Notes under the pieces: model-generated
What the model was told of the DNA's origin: nothing
Database searches by the model: none
What the model saw: only the letters and a program-made list of their open reading frames with translations
Part shown: positions 1 to 6,521 of the stretch, one piece after another
Numbering within the stretch: position 1 is the first letter of the stretch
Layout of the letters: every line of letters starts with the position of its first letter
Translations under genes and position numbers: made by a program
DNA from: Streptomyces sp. P3
GTDB lineage: Bacteria; Actinomycetota; Actinomycetes; Streptomycetales; Streptomycetaceae
Reading direction: 5' to 3'
Assembly: GCF_003032475.1 (NCBI RefSeq)
Contig: NZ_CP028369.1
Location: 5,332,001-5,396,000 of the forward strand
Length of the DNA stretch: 64,000 nt

Positions 1-152
1 CGCAGGTCACTCGAAGTGGCGGGAACTCGCAGGCGCCGCCCCACGACTACCGGAGCGCACGGCCGAGCACAGCCTTCCTCCCGGTCTGCTTCCCGCCCCG
101 ACGTCCCATGTCCCACGCCCCGTTCGCTCCCCTGCCCCCGGAGAAGCCGTCG

Positions 153-1553
153 ATGTCCACCGCTCCCTCCTTCACCGCGGAAGAGGCCCCGCAGCCGGCG
201 GCCCCCGAGCCGAAGCCCCGCGGCCCGTGGGCCGCACTGCGCCCCCTGGTCCTGCGGCTGCACTTCTACGCCGGCGTGTTCGTGGCGCCCCTCCTGCTGG
301 TCGCCGCCGTCACCGGTCTGCTGTACGCCGCCTCGTTCCAGGCCGAGAAGCTTCTGTACGCGCACGAGACGACCGTCCCCGTGGGCGACGCGAAGCTGCC
401 GATGTCCGAGCAGGTCGACGCCGCCCGCAAGGCCCACCCGGAGGGAACCGTCTCGGCGGTGCGTCCCTCGCCCGAGGACGACGCCTCCACCCGCGTGATG
501 CTGTCCGGCGTCGAGGGGATCGCCGCAACCCACACCCTCGCGGTGTTCGTCGACCCGTACACCGGCGAGGTGCGCGGCGCGCTGGAGCAGTACGGCTCGA
601 CGGGCGCGCTGCCGCTGCGCACCTGGATCGACGAGTTCCACCGCGACCTGCACCTCGGTGAGACCGGCCGCCTCTACAGCGAACTCGCCGCGAGCTGGCT
701 GTGGGTGATCGCGGGCGGTGGGGTCGCGCTGTGGTTCTCCCGACGGCGCGCGCAGCGCAAGGTCCGCGGGGTCACCGGACGCCGACGCACTCTCGGGCTG
801 CACGCAACGGTCGGCGTCTGGGCGGCGGCCGGCTTCTTCTTCCTGTCCGCGACCGGCCTGACCTGGTCGGCGTACGCGGGCGCCCACATCGACGAGCTGC
901 GCACCTCGCTCGGTCAGGCCACCCCGTCGGTGTCGGCGGCCGCGAGCGGCGGCGACCACGCCGGCCACGAGGCGGCCTCCGGAGCGGGCGGGAACGGCGA
1001 GCACGGCGTGGGGCTGGACAAGATCCTGGCCGCCGCGCGCGCCGAGGGCCTCGGGGACCCGGTCGAGATCGTCCCGCCCGCCGACGCCACGTCCGCCTAC
1101 GTCGTCAGGCAGGTGCAGCGCAGTTGGCCGGAGAAGCAGGACGCGGTCGCGGTGGACCCGGCCTCCGGGGAGGTCACCGACACCGTGCGGTTCGCCGACC
1201 ACCCGCTGCTGGCGAAGCTGACGCGGTACGGCATCGACCTGCACACCGGCGTCCTGTTCGGCCCGGTCAACCAGATCGCGCTGATGCTCCTCGCGCTCGC
1301 GCTGATCCTGCTGATCGTGTGGGGCTACCGGATGTGGTGGCAGCGCGGACGGGGCGGCGCCTTCGGCCGGCCGATCCCGCGCGGCGCCTGGGCGCAGGTT
1401 CCGCCGTACGTCCTGGTCCCGCTGATGGCGCTGGTCGCGGTGGTCGGCTACTTCGTCCCGCTGCTCGGCATCCCGCTCGCCGGGTTCCTCGTGGTGGACG
1501 TCGTCCTCGGCGAGATCACGCATCGGCGCAAGCGGCGGACGGCCGCCGCCTGA
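153..1553 (+). CDS. PepSY-associated TM-helix membrane protein
   Basis: Integral membrane protein of 466 aa in the PepSY-associated TM family, often linked to iron uptake, siderophore or flavin reduction, or peptidase control. A hydrophobic helix follows the segment PLVLRLHFYAGVF near residue 55. Two periplasmic PepSY-like stretches are visible (AVFVDPYTGEV and AVAVDPASGEV). Further helices lie near residues 180-200, 225-245, 385-405 and 420-450. I chose the ATG at 153 because GGAGAAG lies 6 bases upstream; an in-frame ATG at 108 would add 15 residues without a good ribosome site. The linker near residue 275-295 is Gly/His-rich, which could bind metal (inference). It ends just before a strong hairpin and is convergent with the TPR gene. 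The substrate cannot be told from sequence. Confidence 0.85.
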   Translation: MSTAPSFTAEEAPQPAAPEPKPRGPWAALRPLVLRLHFYAGVFVAPLLLVAAVTGLLYAASFQAEKLLYAHETTVPVGDAKLPMSEQVDAARKAHPEGTVSAVRPSPEDDASTRVMLSGVEGIAATHTLAVFVDPYTGEVRGALEQYGSTGALPLRTWIDEFHRDLHLGETGRLYSELAASWLWVIAGGGVALWFSRRRAQRKVRGVTGRRRTLGLHATVGVWAAAGFFFLSATGLTWSAYAGAHIDELRTSLGQATPSVSAAASGGDHAGHEAASGAGGNGEHGVGLDKILAAARAEGLGDPVEIVPPADATSAYVVRQVQRSWPEKQDAVAVDPASGEVTDTVRFADHPLLAKLTRYGIDLHTGVLFGPVNQIALMLLALALILLIVWGYRMWWQRGRGGAFGRPIPRGAWAQVPPYVLVPLMALVAVVGYFVPLLGIPLAGFLVVDVVLGEITHRRKRRTAAA

Positions 1554-1573
1554 GCCGTCGCGGACGGCTTGCA

Positions 1574-1608
1574 CGGCCCGGCGGTGAGCAGTCGTCACCG
1601 CCGGGCCG
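1574..1608. terminator. Bidirectional hairpin terminator
   Basis: A perfect 14-bp inverted repeat, CGGCCCGGCGGTGA (1574-1587) and TCACCGCCGGGCCG (1595-1608), with a 7-base loop. It sits 20 bases after the PepSY stop, between convergent genes, so it can end transcription from both sides. There is no T-run, which is usual for Streptomyces. Confidence 0.8.
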
Positions 1609-1675
1609 CTCACCGCCGGGGCCGCCCGGCCGCCCCCGGGGCGGTGGCCGTCCGAGGCGGTGGAGGGGCGGGCCG

Positions 1676-2053
1676 TCAGTCCTGCGGGAAGTCGCCCGTC
1701 AGCGCCGAGGCGATCCGCAGGTGCGGCCCCGCCTCCGTGTGCCGGCCCTGCCGCTCCAGGGTGCGGCCCAGCATCAGCCGGGCGTAGTGCTCGACCGGAT
1801 CGCGCTCGACGATGATCCGCAACTCTGCCTCGGCGCGCCGCAGTTGGGCCGAGTGGTAGTAGGCGCGGGCCAGCAGCAGGCGCGGGCCGGTCTGCTCCGG
1901 CGTCTCCTCGACCAGGCCGGCCAGCACCCGGGCCGCGGCGGTGTACTCCCGCGCCCCGAAGAACAGTTGCGCCCGCTCCCAGCGTTCGGCCGGCGTCCCG
2001 TGGGAGTAGTACTCCTCGGTCCCGCCGTGTGCCCTCTCGTACCTCATGTCCAC
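1676..2053 (-). CDS. Small tetratricopeptide-repeat protein
   Basis: 125-aa protein made largely of TPR-like helical pairs: one around AREYTAAARVLAGLVEET, one around PRLLLARAYYHSAQLRRA, and one around YARLMLGRTLERQGRHTEA. Such proteins are protein-interaction scaffolds; the partner is unknown. The GTG at 2053 is preceded by a strong AAGGAGG with 6-base spacing; an ATG at 2047 is the alternative. The gene follows marR in the same direction, with a gap of 90 bases that contains a copy of the palindrome also present at the marR start. It is therefore a likely direct target of that regulator. Convergent with the PepSY gene across a shared terminator. Confidence 0.75.
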   Translation of the reverse strand: MDMRYERAHGGTEEYYSHGTPAERWERAQLFFGAREYTAAARVLAGLVEETPEQTGPRLLLARAYYHSAQLRRAEAELRIIVERDPVEHYARLMLGRTLERQGRHTEAGPHLRIASALTGDFPQD

Positions 2054-2088
2054 TGCCGACCTCCTTCGAGGCCGTCAACCGGACTGCA

Positions 2089-2106
2089 TAGTTGAATATT
2101 CCACTA
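2089..2106. promoter_or_regulatory. Candidate MarR operator upstream of TPR gene
   Basis: TAGTTGAATATTCCACTA is an imperfect 18-bp palindrome, extendable to CATAG...CTATG at 2087-2108, in an AT-rich pocket between marR and the TPR gene. It shares the ends TAGTT...ACTA and the same length with the element at 2629-2646. Inference: a binding site of the adjacent MarR protein. Confidence 0.55.
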
Positions 2107-2143
2107 TGGGGCCGACAGTGCCGGTGCCGGGGCTCGCCCCGCG

Positions 2144-2623
2144 TCAGGACGGCTCCGGTGGGCCCACGTCGGGTCCGAGCGGGACGTCGAGGAGGGTCGT
2201 CAGCTCCGCCGTGAACGCCCGCGTCCGGGCGCCGTCCAGGCCGCCGAGCGGCTCCAGCAGTCGCTCCAGCAGCCCCTGGACGACGGTGATCGCCCGCAGG
2301 GTGACGTCCTGCCCCCGCGCGGTGAGGGAGAGCTGCACGGCGCGCGGGTCGCGAGGATCCCGGGCGCGCTCGATCAGCCCGGCCGACTCCAGGGCGCGGG
2401 CGAGCTTGGAGACGTAGAGAGGCTCCAGGCCGGTGTGGTCGGCGAGCCTGCGCTGGCTGGGGCGTTCGCCGTCGCGCTGCATCCCGTACAGCGACGCGAC
2501 CAACGAGTACTGCGCGTGGGTGAGTTCGAGCGGGGCCAGTGCCCGGTCGACCGCCACGCGCCACTTCGTCGACAGACGCCACACCAGGTATCCGGGCGTG
2601 GCCCCTTCGGAACCCTTGCTCAT
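2144..2623 (-). CDS. MarR-family transcriptional regulator
   Basis: 159-aa winged-helix regulator. The MarR fold is clear: LTHAQYSLVASLYGM in the helix before the HTH, RRLADHTGLEPLYVSKLARALESAGLI as recognition region (residues about 58-84), then the wing signature RARDPRDPRAVQLSLTARG. MarR proteins bind as dimers to palindromes and are usually released by small phenolic or lipophilic ligands. The start is ATG 2623. There is no good ribosome site, and an operator-like palindrome begins only 5 bases upstream, so the transcript may have a very short leader. Its own promoter and that of the TPR gene carry related 18-bp palindromes, which suggests autoregulation plus control of the TPR gene. Ligand unknown. 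Confidence 0.9.
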   Translation of the reverse strand: MSKGSEGATPGYLVWRLSTKWRVAVDRALAPLELTHAQYSLVASLYGMQRDGERPSQRRLADHTGLEPLYVSKLARALESAGLIERARDPRDPRAVQLSLTARGQDVTLRAITVVQGLLERLLEPLGGLDGARTRAFTAELTTLLDVPLGPDVGPPEPS

Positions 2624-2628
2624 GCCGT

Positions 2629-2646
2629 TAGTTTACATGGCTACTA
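2629..2646. promoter_or_regulatory. Candidate MarR operator upstream of marR
   Basis: TAGTTTACATGGCTACTA: outer arms TAGT/ACTA and a central CATG palindrome. It matches the ends and length of the element at 2089-2106. It lies immediately upstream of the marR start and overlaps the stop codon of the truncated MreB-like gene. Inference: autoregulatory operator. Confidence 0.5.
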
Positions 2647-3219
2647 TACGAGGGTCTCCGTGATCGTCCCCGTGTCCCTCCCGCGTCCCTGCGCACGGCC
2701 TGCGACGCACCGGGGGAGACGTGGCATGCGCACGGGGCCCGCGAGAACGGACGACGCAGGGTGGGGTGGTGTCATGGCGCCGGACACGACGAGCGACGGG
2801 CGGGTCAGGTCGGCGTCCGCGGCCACGGCGATGGCCCGCGCGGCGGGGACGGTCAGGAACGCACGGGGCCGCAGGACCTCGGCCGCGGTGCGGGCCTCGG
2901 TCCGATAGGCCATGCCGCCCAGCACGGGCGTGGCGACGACGACCAGAGGGCGGCCGTAGCGGGGCAGGCGGTGGCCGAGCAGCCGGTCGAGCATCCGGGC
3001 GGCCCCGGGGGTGTCGACGATGGCGCCGCGCCGGACGGGGTACGTGGCGCCCGCGGCGAGGAAACCGACCGTGGGCACGTCGACGATCATCCGCCCGCCG
3101 AAGGACCAGGCACGCGTGCGGGCGCTGCCCAGGTCGAGGGCGATGCCCCAGCACCGCGGGCGCCGGGGCCACGAGCGGTGCCGGGCGGTCACGGGGCCGG
3201 GAACGGGCACGGTGTTCAC
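2644..3219 (-). CDS. Truncated MreB/actin-like ATPase
   Basis: 191-aa protein that starts like an actin-fold MreB homologue. The phosphate-1 loop GIALDLGSARTRAWSF lies near residue 25, followed by VPTVGF, YPVRRGAIVDTPGAARML, and a middle region ending in AADADLTRPSLVV. At that point a full-length MreB-like protein would enter the phosphate-2 loop (typically DIGxGxT). Here the sequence switches to SGAMTPPHPASSV and a basic low-complexity tail, and the protein stops at about half the family length (around 340 aa for MreB, somewhat less for actinomycete paralogues). It probably lost its C-terminal ATPase half by deletion or frameshift and is unlikely to hydrolyse ATP. GTG 3219 overlaps the DksA stop by 4 bases (GTGA) with GGGAGG upstream, so translation is coupled. 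Confidence 0.55.
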   Translation of the reverse strand: MNTVPVPGPVTARHRSWPRRPRCWGIALDLGSARTRAWSFGGRMIVDVPTVGFLAAGATYPVRRGAIVDTPGAARMLDRLLGHRLPRYGRPLVVVATPVLGGMAYRTEARTAAEVLRPRAFLTVPAARAIAVAADADLTRPSLVVSGAMTPPHPASSVLAGPVRMPRLPRCVAGRAQGRGRDTGTITETLV

Positions 3220-3590
3220 CGTCCGGCCTCCCCGACGTGCCGGCAGCGGGTGCAGTAGCGGGCCTGCGGCACGATCATCAGGTGTTCCCGGTCGATCGGC
3301 TCCTGACACCGGTGGCAGGAGCCGTAACGGCCCCGGTCCATCCGTTCGAGGGCGGCCTCCACGTCGGTGAGGACCATACGGGCGGAGGCGGCGAGCTTCA
3401 CGCGGACCTCGATCTGGGACACGGCCCGCCGGTCGAGGACCGCGTCCGTGCGGGTGGTGGCGGGCGAGGAGAGCTGTTGCAGCTGCTCCCGGCGGAACAG
3501 ACGCTGCTCGTGCAGGTTCTCGCGCAGCGCGGCGAGGTCCTCGGCGGACAGCGTGGCCGGGTCGCGGTCGTCGATGATCTGGTGGTTCAC
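3216..3590 (-). CDS. TraR/DksA-type zinc-finger protein (1)
   Basis: 124-aa protein with an N-terminal helical region (ENLHEQRLFRREQLQQL), a second helix (RVKLAASARMVLTDVEAAL), then the TraR/DksA C4 zinc finger CHRCQEPI...CTRCRH near residues 94-117. Family members bind in the RNA polymerase secondary channel or act as small zinc-finger stress factors. GTG 3590 is chosen because AAGGGG precedes it closely; an upstream in-frame start at 3635 has no better site. The 54-base gap from the second TraR/DksA gene and the 4-base overlap with the MreB-like gene indicate a three-gene minus-strand operon. Confidence 0.8.
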   Translation of the reverse strand: MNHQIIDDRDPATLSAEDLAALRENLHEQRLFRREQLQQLSSPATTRTDAVLDRRAVSQIEVRVKLAASARMVLTDVEAALERMDRGRYGSCHRCQEPIDREHLMIVPQARYCTRCRHVGEAGR

Positions 3591-3644
3591 CGAATCACCC
3601 CTTGGGCAGGACAGGGCGGGAGAGGGAGGGCGCACGGCGCCTCG

Positions 3645-3971
3645 TCAGACGGCGTCGCGTTGGCAGGGGACGCAGAAACGGGTGTACGGCAGGATCTCGA
3701 GGCGCTCGACGGGGATGGGTCCGGAGCAGCCCCGGCAGACGCCGTAGCTGCCGTCCCGGACGCGGACGAACGCGGCCTCGACCTCGACGAGCACCCGCCG
3801 GACCGTGTCCTTCTGCGCGGACATCACCTGCTCCGCCGTGTCGGGTCCGGCCTCGTCGATGGCCTTCAGCTGGGCGAGGCGGGAGGCGCGTTCGTGTTCG
3901 AGGCGCTGGCGGGCCTCGTGGGCCGTCAGCCGTTCGGTGCGGGCGTCGGTCCGGGGCGTGTCGAGCGACAT
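3645..3971 (-). CDS. TraR/DksA-type zinc-finger protein (2)
   Basis: 108-aa paralogue of the next gene in the operon. It has a basic helical N-terminus (HEARQRLEHERASRLAQL), the shared pattern VLVEVEAAFVRVRDGSYGVC, and a C4 zinc finger CRGCSGPI...CVPCQR. ATG 3971 follows GAAGGAA, a good ribosome site. It is first in a minus-strand operon with the second TraR/DksA gene and the truncated MreB-like gene. It diverges from a histidine kinase gene across about 290 bases, so the two-component system may control it (inference). The glycine-tyrosine-glycine stretch before the finger is typical of the family. Confidence 0.8.
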   Translation of the reverse strand: MSLDTPRTDARTERLTAHEARQRLEHERASRLAQLKAIDEAGPDTAEQVMSAQKDTVRRVLVEVEAAFVRVRDGSYGVCRGCSGPIPVERLEILPYTRFCVPCQRDAV

Positions 3972-4261
3972 GACGGTTCCTTCTTTCGGCGGATCGGTCC
4001 GGTTCGGGGCGGGGCCGGTAGGGCCGGAGCCGCGGGTGGCGGTCCCTGCCTCCACCGTGACCGCGCCGCCGCCGAAATCCCATCGGGCGCGATACCCATC
4101 TCCGGAGGGGTCCCCCGACCCATCAGCGGTGGGTCGGCCTGGGGACGGAAATGGGCATCGGAGCCCATCGACGACGGAGCGGGCAGGGGGGAAGCTTGGC
4201 AGGACCGGCGGTGGAGACACGGCCGTCTCCCACCGACACAGCAGAGGAAGGCGTCGTCCCG

Positions 4262-5215
4262 GTGTCCCTGTTCTGGCGGATCTTCGCGCTCAACGCGGTG
4301 GTGCTGGGCAGCGCCACCGCGCTGCTGCTGTGGGCCCCGGTGACCGTCTCCGTGCCGGTGGTCCTGACCGAGGCGGTCATCCTCGTGGCCGGCCTGGTCG
4401 TCATGCTGGTCGCCAACGCCGCCCTGCTGCGGATCGGCCTGGCCCCGCTGGACCGGCTCACCCGGCTGATGGCCACCGTGGACCTGCTGCGCCCCGGGCA
4501 GCGGCTGCCCGAACGCGGCCGCGGGGAGACCGCCGACCTGATCCGTACCTTCAACGCGATGCTCGAGCGACTCGAGCACGAAAGGGCGTCCAGCAGCGCC
4601 CGCGTCCTGCTCGCGCAGGAGGCGGAACGACGCCGCATCGCCCAGGAACTGCACGACGAGGTGGGCCAGAGCATGACCGCGATCCTGCTGGCGCTGGAGC
4701 GGACCGCCGACGACGCCGACGAGCCCCTGCGCGGGGAACTGCGGCAGATGCAGGAGATCACCCGGGGGAGCCTGGACGAGGTACGGCGTCTCGTGCGCCG
4801 GCTGCGGCCGGGCGTCCTGGAGGACCTCGGCCTGATCAGCGCGCTGACCTCGCTCACCACGGAGTTCGCCACCCATGTCGGACTGCGCGTGGTGCGCCGC
4901 TTCGACACCGGTCTGCCGGTGCTGGACCGGCAGACGGAACTGGTGCTGTACCGCGTCGCCCAGGAAGCCCTGACCAACGCGGCCCGCCATGCCGAGGCCG
5001 GACAGGTCGAGGTCGGCCTGCACCACACGGGCGAGGCGGTGGTCCTGGCCGTCGCCGACGACGGCCGGGGAACCGGGGCGGCCCCCGAAGGGGCGGGAAT
5101 CCGCGGAATGCGCGAGCGGGCCCTGCTGATCGGGGCCACGCTGGACATCACTTCCCGGCCGCAGGCCGGCACCCAGGTCCGACTGACCGTGCCCCTCCTC
5201 AGGAAGCAGACATGA
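4262..5215 (+). CDS. Sensor histidine kinase, NarX/LiaS type
   Basis: About 317 aa from GTG 4262 (GAGGAAGG upstream); an in-frame ATG at 4151 would add 37 residues that look unstructured. Two N-terminal membrane helices (LFWRIFALNAVVLGSATALLL and the VVLTEAVILVAGLVVMLVAN region) flank almost no extracellular loop, so it probably senses within or near the membrane. A HAMP-like segment follows (PLDRLTRLMATVD). The HisKA_3 dimerisation domain has the phospho-accepting His in RRIAQELHDEVGQS. The HATPase domain has VAQEALTNAARHA (N box) and DDGRGTG plus GIRGMRERA (G boxes). It overlaps the response regulator by 4 bases and so forms a cognate pair with it. Confidence 0.88.
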   Translation: MSLFWRIFALNAVVLGSATALLLWAPVTVSVPVVLTEAVILVAGLVVMLVANAALLRIGLAPLDRLTRLMATVDLLRPGQRLPERGRGETADLIRTFNAMLERLEHERASSSARVLLAQEAERRRIAQELHDEVGQSMTAILLALERTADDADEPLRGELRQMQEITRGSLDEVRRLVRRLRPGVLEDLGLISALTSLTTEFATHVGLRVVRRFDTGLPVLDRQTELVLYRVAQEALTNAARHAEAGQVEVGLHHTGEAVVLAVADDGRGTGAAPEGAGIRGMRERALLIGATLDITSRPQAGTQVRLTVPLLRKQT

Positions 5216-5877
5216 GCGCGCCCGACACCTCCGTGATCCGCATCCTCCTCGCCGACGACCACGCGCTGGTCCGTCGCGGCGTGCGACTCATCCTCGACCG
5301 GGAGCCCGACCTCGAGGTCGTCGCCGAGGCCGGGGACGGCGCGCAGGCCATCGAGCTGGCCCGCGCCCAGGAGGTCGACCTCGCGGTCCTGGACATCGCC
5401 ATGCCCCGGATGACCGGCCTGCAGGCCGCCCGGGAACTCGTCGCACTGAAGCCGGAAGTGCGGGTCCTGATGCTGACGATGCACGACAACGAGCAGTACT
5501 TCTTCCAGGCGCTGAAGGCGGGCGCCAGCGGATACGTGCTGAAGTCGGTGGCCGACCGCGACCTGGTGGCGGCGTGCCGGGCCGCCATGCGCGACGAGCC
5601 CTTCCTGTACCCGGGCGCGGTCACCGCGCTCATCCGCAACTACCTCGACCGGGTCCGCAACGGCGAGGAGCCGCCCGAGCAGGTGCTGACCGCGCGCGAG
5701 GAGGAGGTCCTCAAACTCGTCGCCGAGGGCCACTCCTCCAAGGAGATCGCCGAGATGCTCTTCATCAGCATCAAGACCGTCCACCGGCACCGGGCGAACC
5801 TGCTGCACAAGCTCGGGCTGCGCGACCGGCTGGAACTCACCCGGTACGCGATCCGCGCGGGCCTCATCGAGGCCTGA
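5212..5877 (+). CDS. NarL/FixJ-family response regulator
   Basis: 221-aa response regulator. Receiver domain: acidic pocket LLADDH near residues 12-17, phospho-Asp in LAVLDIAMPRMTG near residue 61, Thr of LMLTMHD and Lys of YVLKS. A LuxR-type HTH follows (LTAREEEVLKLVAEGHSSKEIA then LFISIKTVHRHRANLLHKLG) near residues 160-205. It is translationally coupled to the upstream kinase by an ATGA overlap. Regulators of this class activate or repress promoters on phosphorylation of the Asp. The target is not visible here; the divergent TraR/DksA operon is a reasonable candidate. Confidence 0.93.
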   Translation: MSAPDTSVIRILLADDHALVRRGVRLILDREPDLEVVAEAGDGAQAIELARAQEVDLAVLDIAMPRMTGLQAARELVALKPEVRVLMLTMHDNEQYFFQALKAGASGYVLKSVADRDLVAACRAAMRDEPFLYPGAVTALIRNYLDRVRNGEEPPEQVLTAREEEVLKLVAEGHSSKEIAEMLFISIKTVHRHRANLLHKLGLRDRLELTRYAIRAGLIEA

Positions 5878-6014
5878 CCGCTTCCGATCACGGCCCGTCA
5901 CTTCCGGCTGCTTCGCTCACCGCGAGGTCCCGGCCGGCGCTCTCCCGCCGCGGCCCGCGGGCTCCGCGCCGCCGCACGCACACCGACATCGACACGGAAG
6001 GGGGCGGGCGGGGC

Positions 6015-6446
6015 ATGGCACGCCGCACGCCGACCGTGCCGCTTGCGGGCGGCCGGATCCCGGCGGCCGTGCCCGCGGCGGCGCACGCCGTGCTGCTCGT
6101 GCTGCTCGTCCTGCTCGGTCCGTCCGGTCCGCCGGCCCCCGGCGGCGCCGACCTCCCCGCGCCCGGCGGGCTGACGCACGCCGCCGGAGTCCCGTCTGCG
6201 CACGGCACGCCGCACGCACAGGACGCGGACCCCGCCGTCCCCTCCGCCACCGTCCGGAGCGGCAGGGACGTCACCGGTGAGCGTCATACGCCGCCGCTTC
6301 CCGCCTCCCACCCGCCGCGCGGCGCGACGGGCGGCCCACTCCGGGCCGGGCGGACCCCGGTGGGTCCGCCGCCGGACCCACCGGCCTCGGCGCTACCCGC
6401 ACACGGCCACGGGGTGCGGGCGCCCCCTTCGTTCTCCGGCACCTGA
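6015..6446 (+). CDS. Small proline-rich secreted or membrane-anchored protein
   Basis: 143-aa protein not assigned to a family. ATG 6015 follows a GGAAGG-rich ribosome site. The N-terminus is basic (MARRTP) followed by a long hydrophobic run (VPAAAHAVLLVLLVLLGPSG), consistent with a signal peptide or membrane anchor. The rest is rich in Pro, Ala, Gly and His with no cysteines, so probably disordered and outside the membrane. It lies 75 bases upstream of secDF in the same direction and may share its transcript. The codon pattern shows normal third-position GC. It could be a short surface protein or, less likely, a chance open frame. Confidence 0.5.
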   Translation: MARRTPTVPLAGGRIPAAVPAAAHAVLLVLLVLLGPSGPPAPGGADLPAPGGLTHAAGVPSAHGTPHAQDADPAVPSATVRSGRDVTGERHTPPLPASHPPRGATGGPLRAGRTPVGPPPDPPASALPAHGHGVRAPPSFSGT

Positions 6447-6521
6447 CCCCTCCCCTTCCTTCCTCTCCCTTCCCGGCCGCGGCCACCGTCGCGGCCGCGG
6501 TGTGCCTGCCGGAGGCCCGCT

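Noticed and set aside
701..2095. Long plus-strand frame over the PepSY gene and TPR region
   Set aside because: Arg/Gly/Pro-rich, no ribosome site, crosses a terminator and an antisense gene; shadow of real genes.
4123..5901. Minus-strand frames over the NarL-type kinase and regulator
   Set aside because: No domain content; the plus-strand kinase and regulator motifs are complete.
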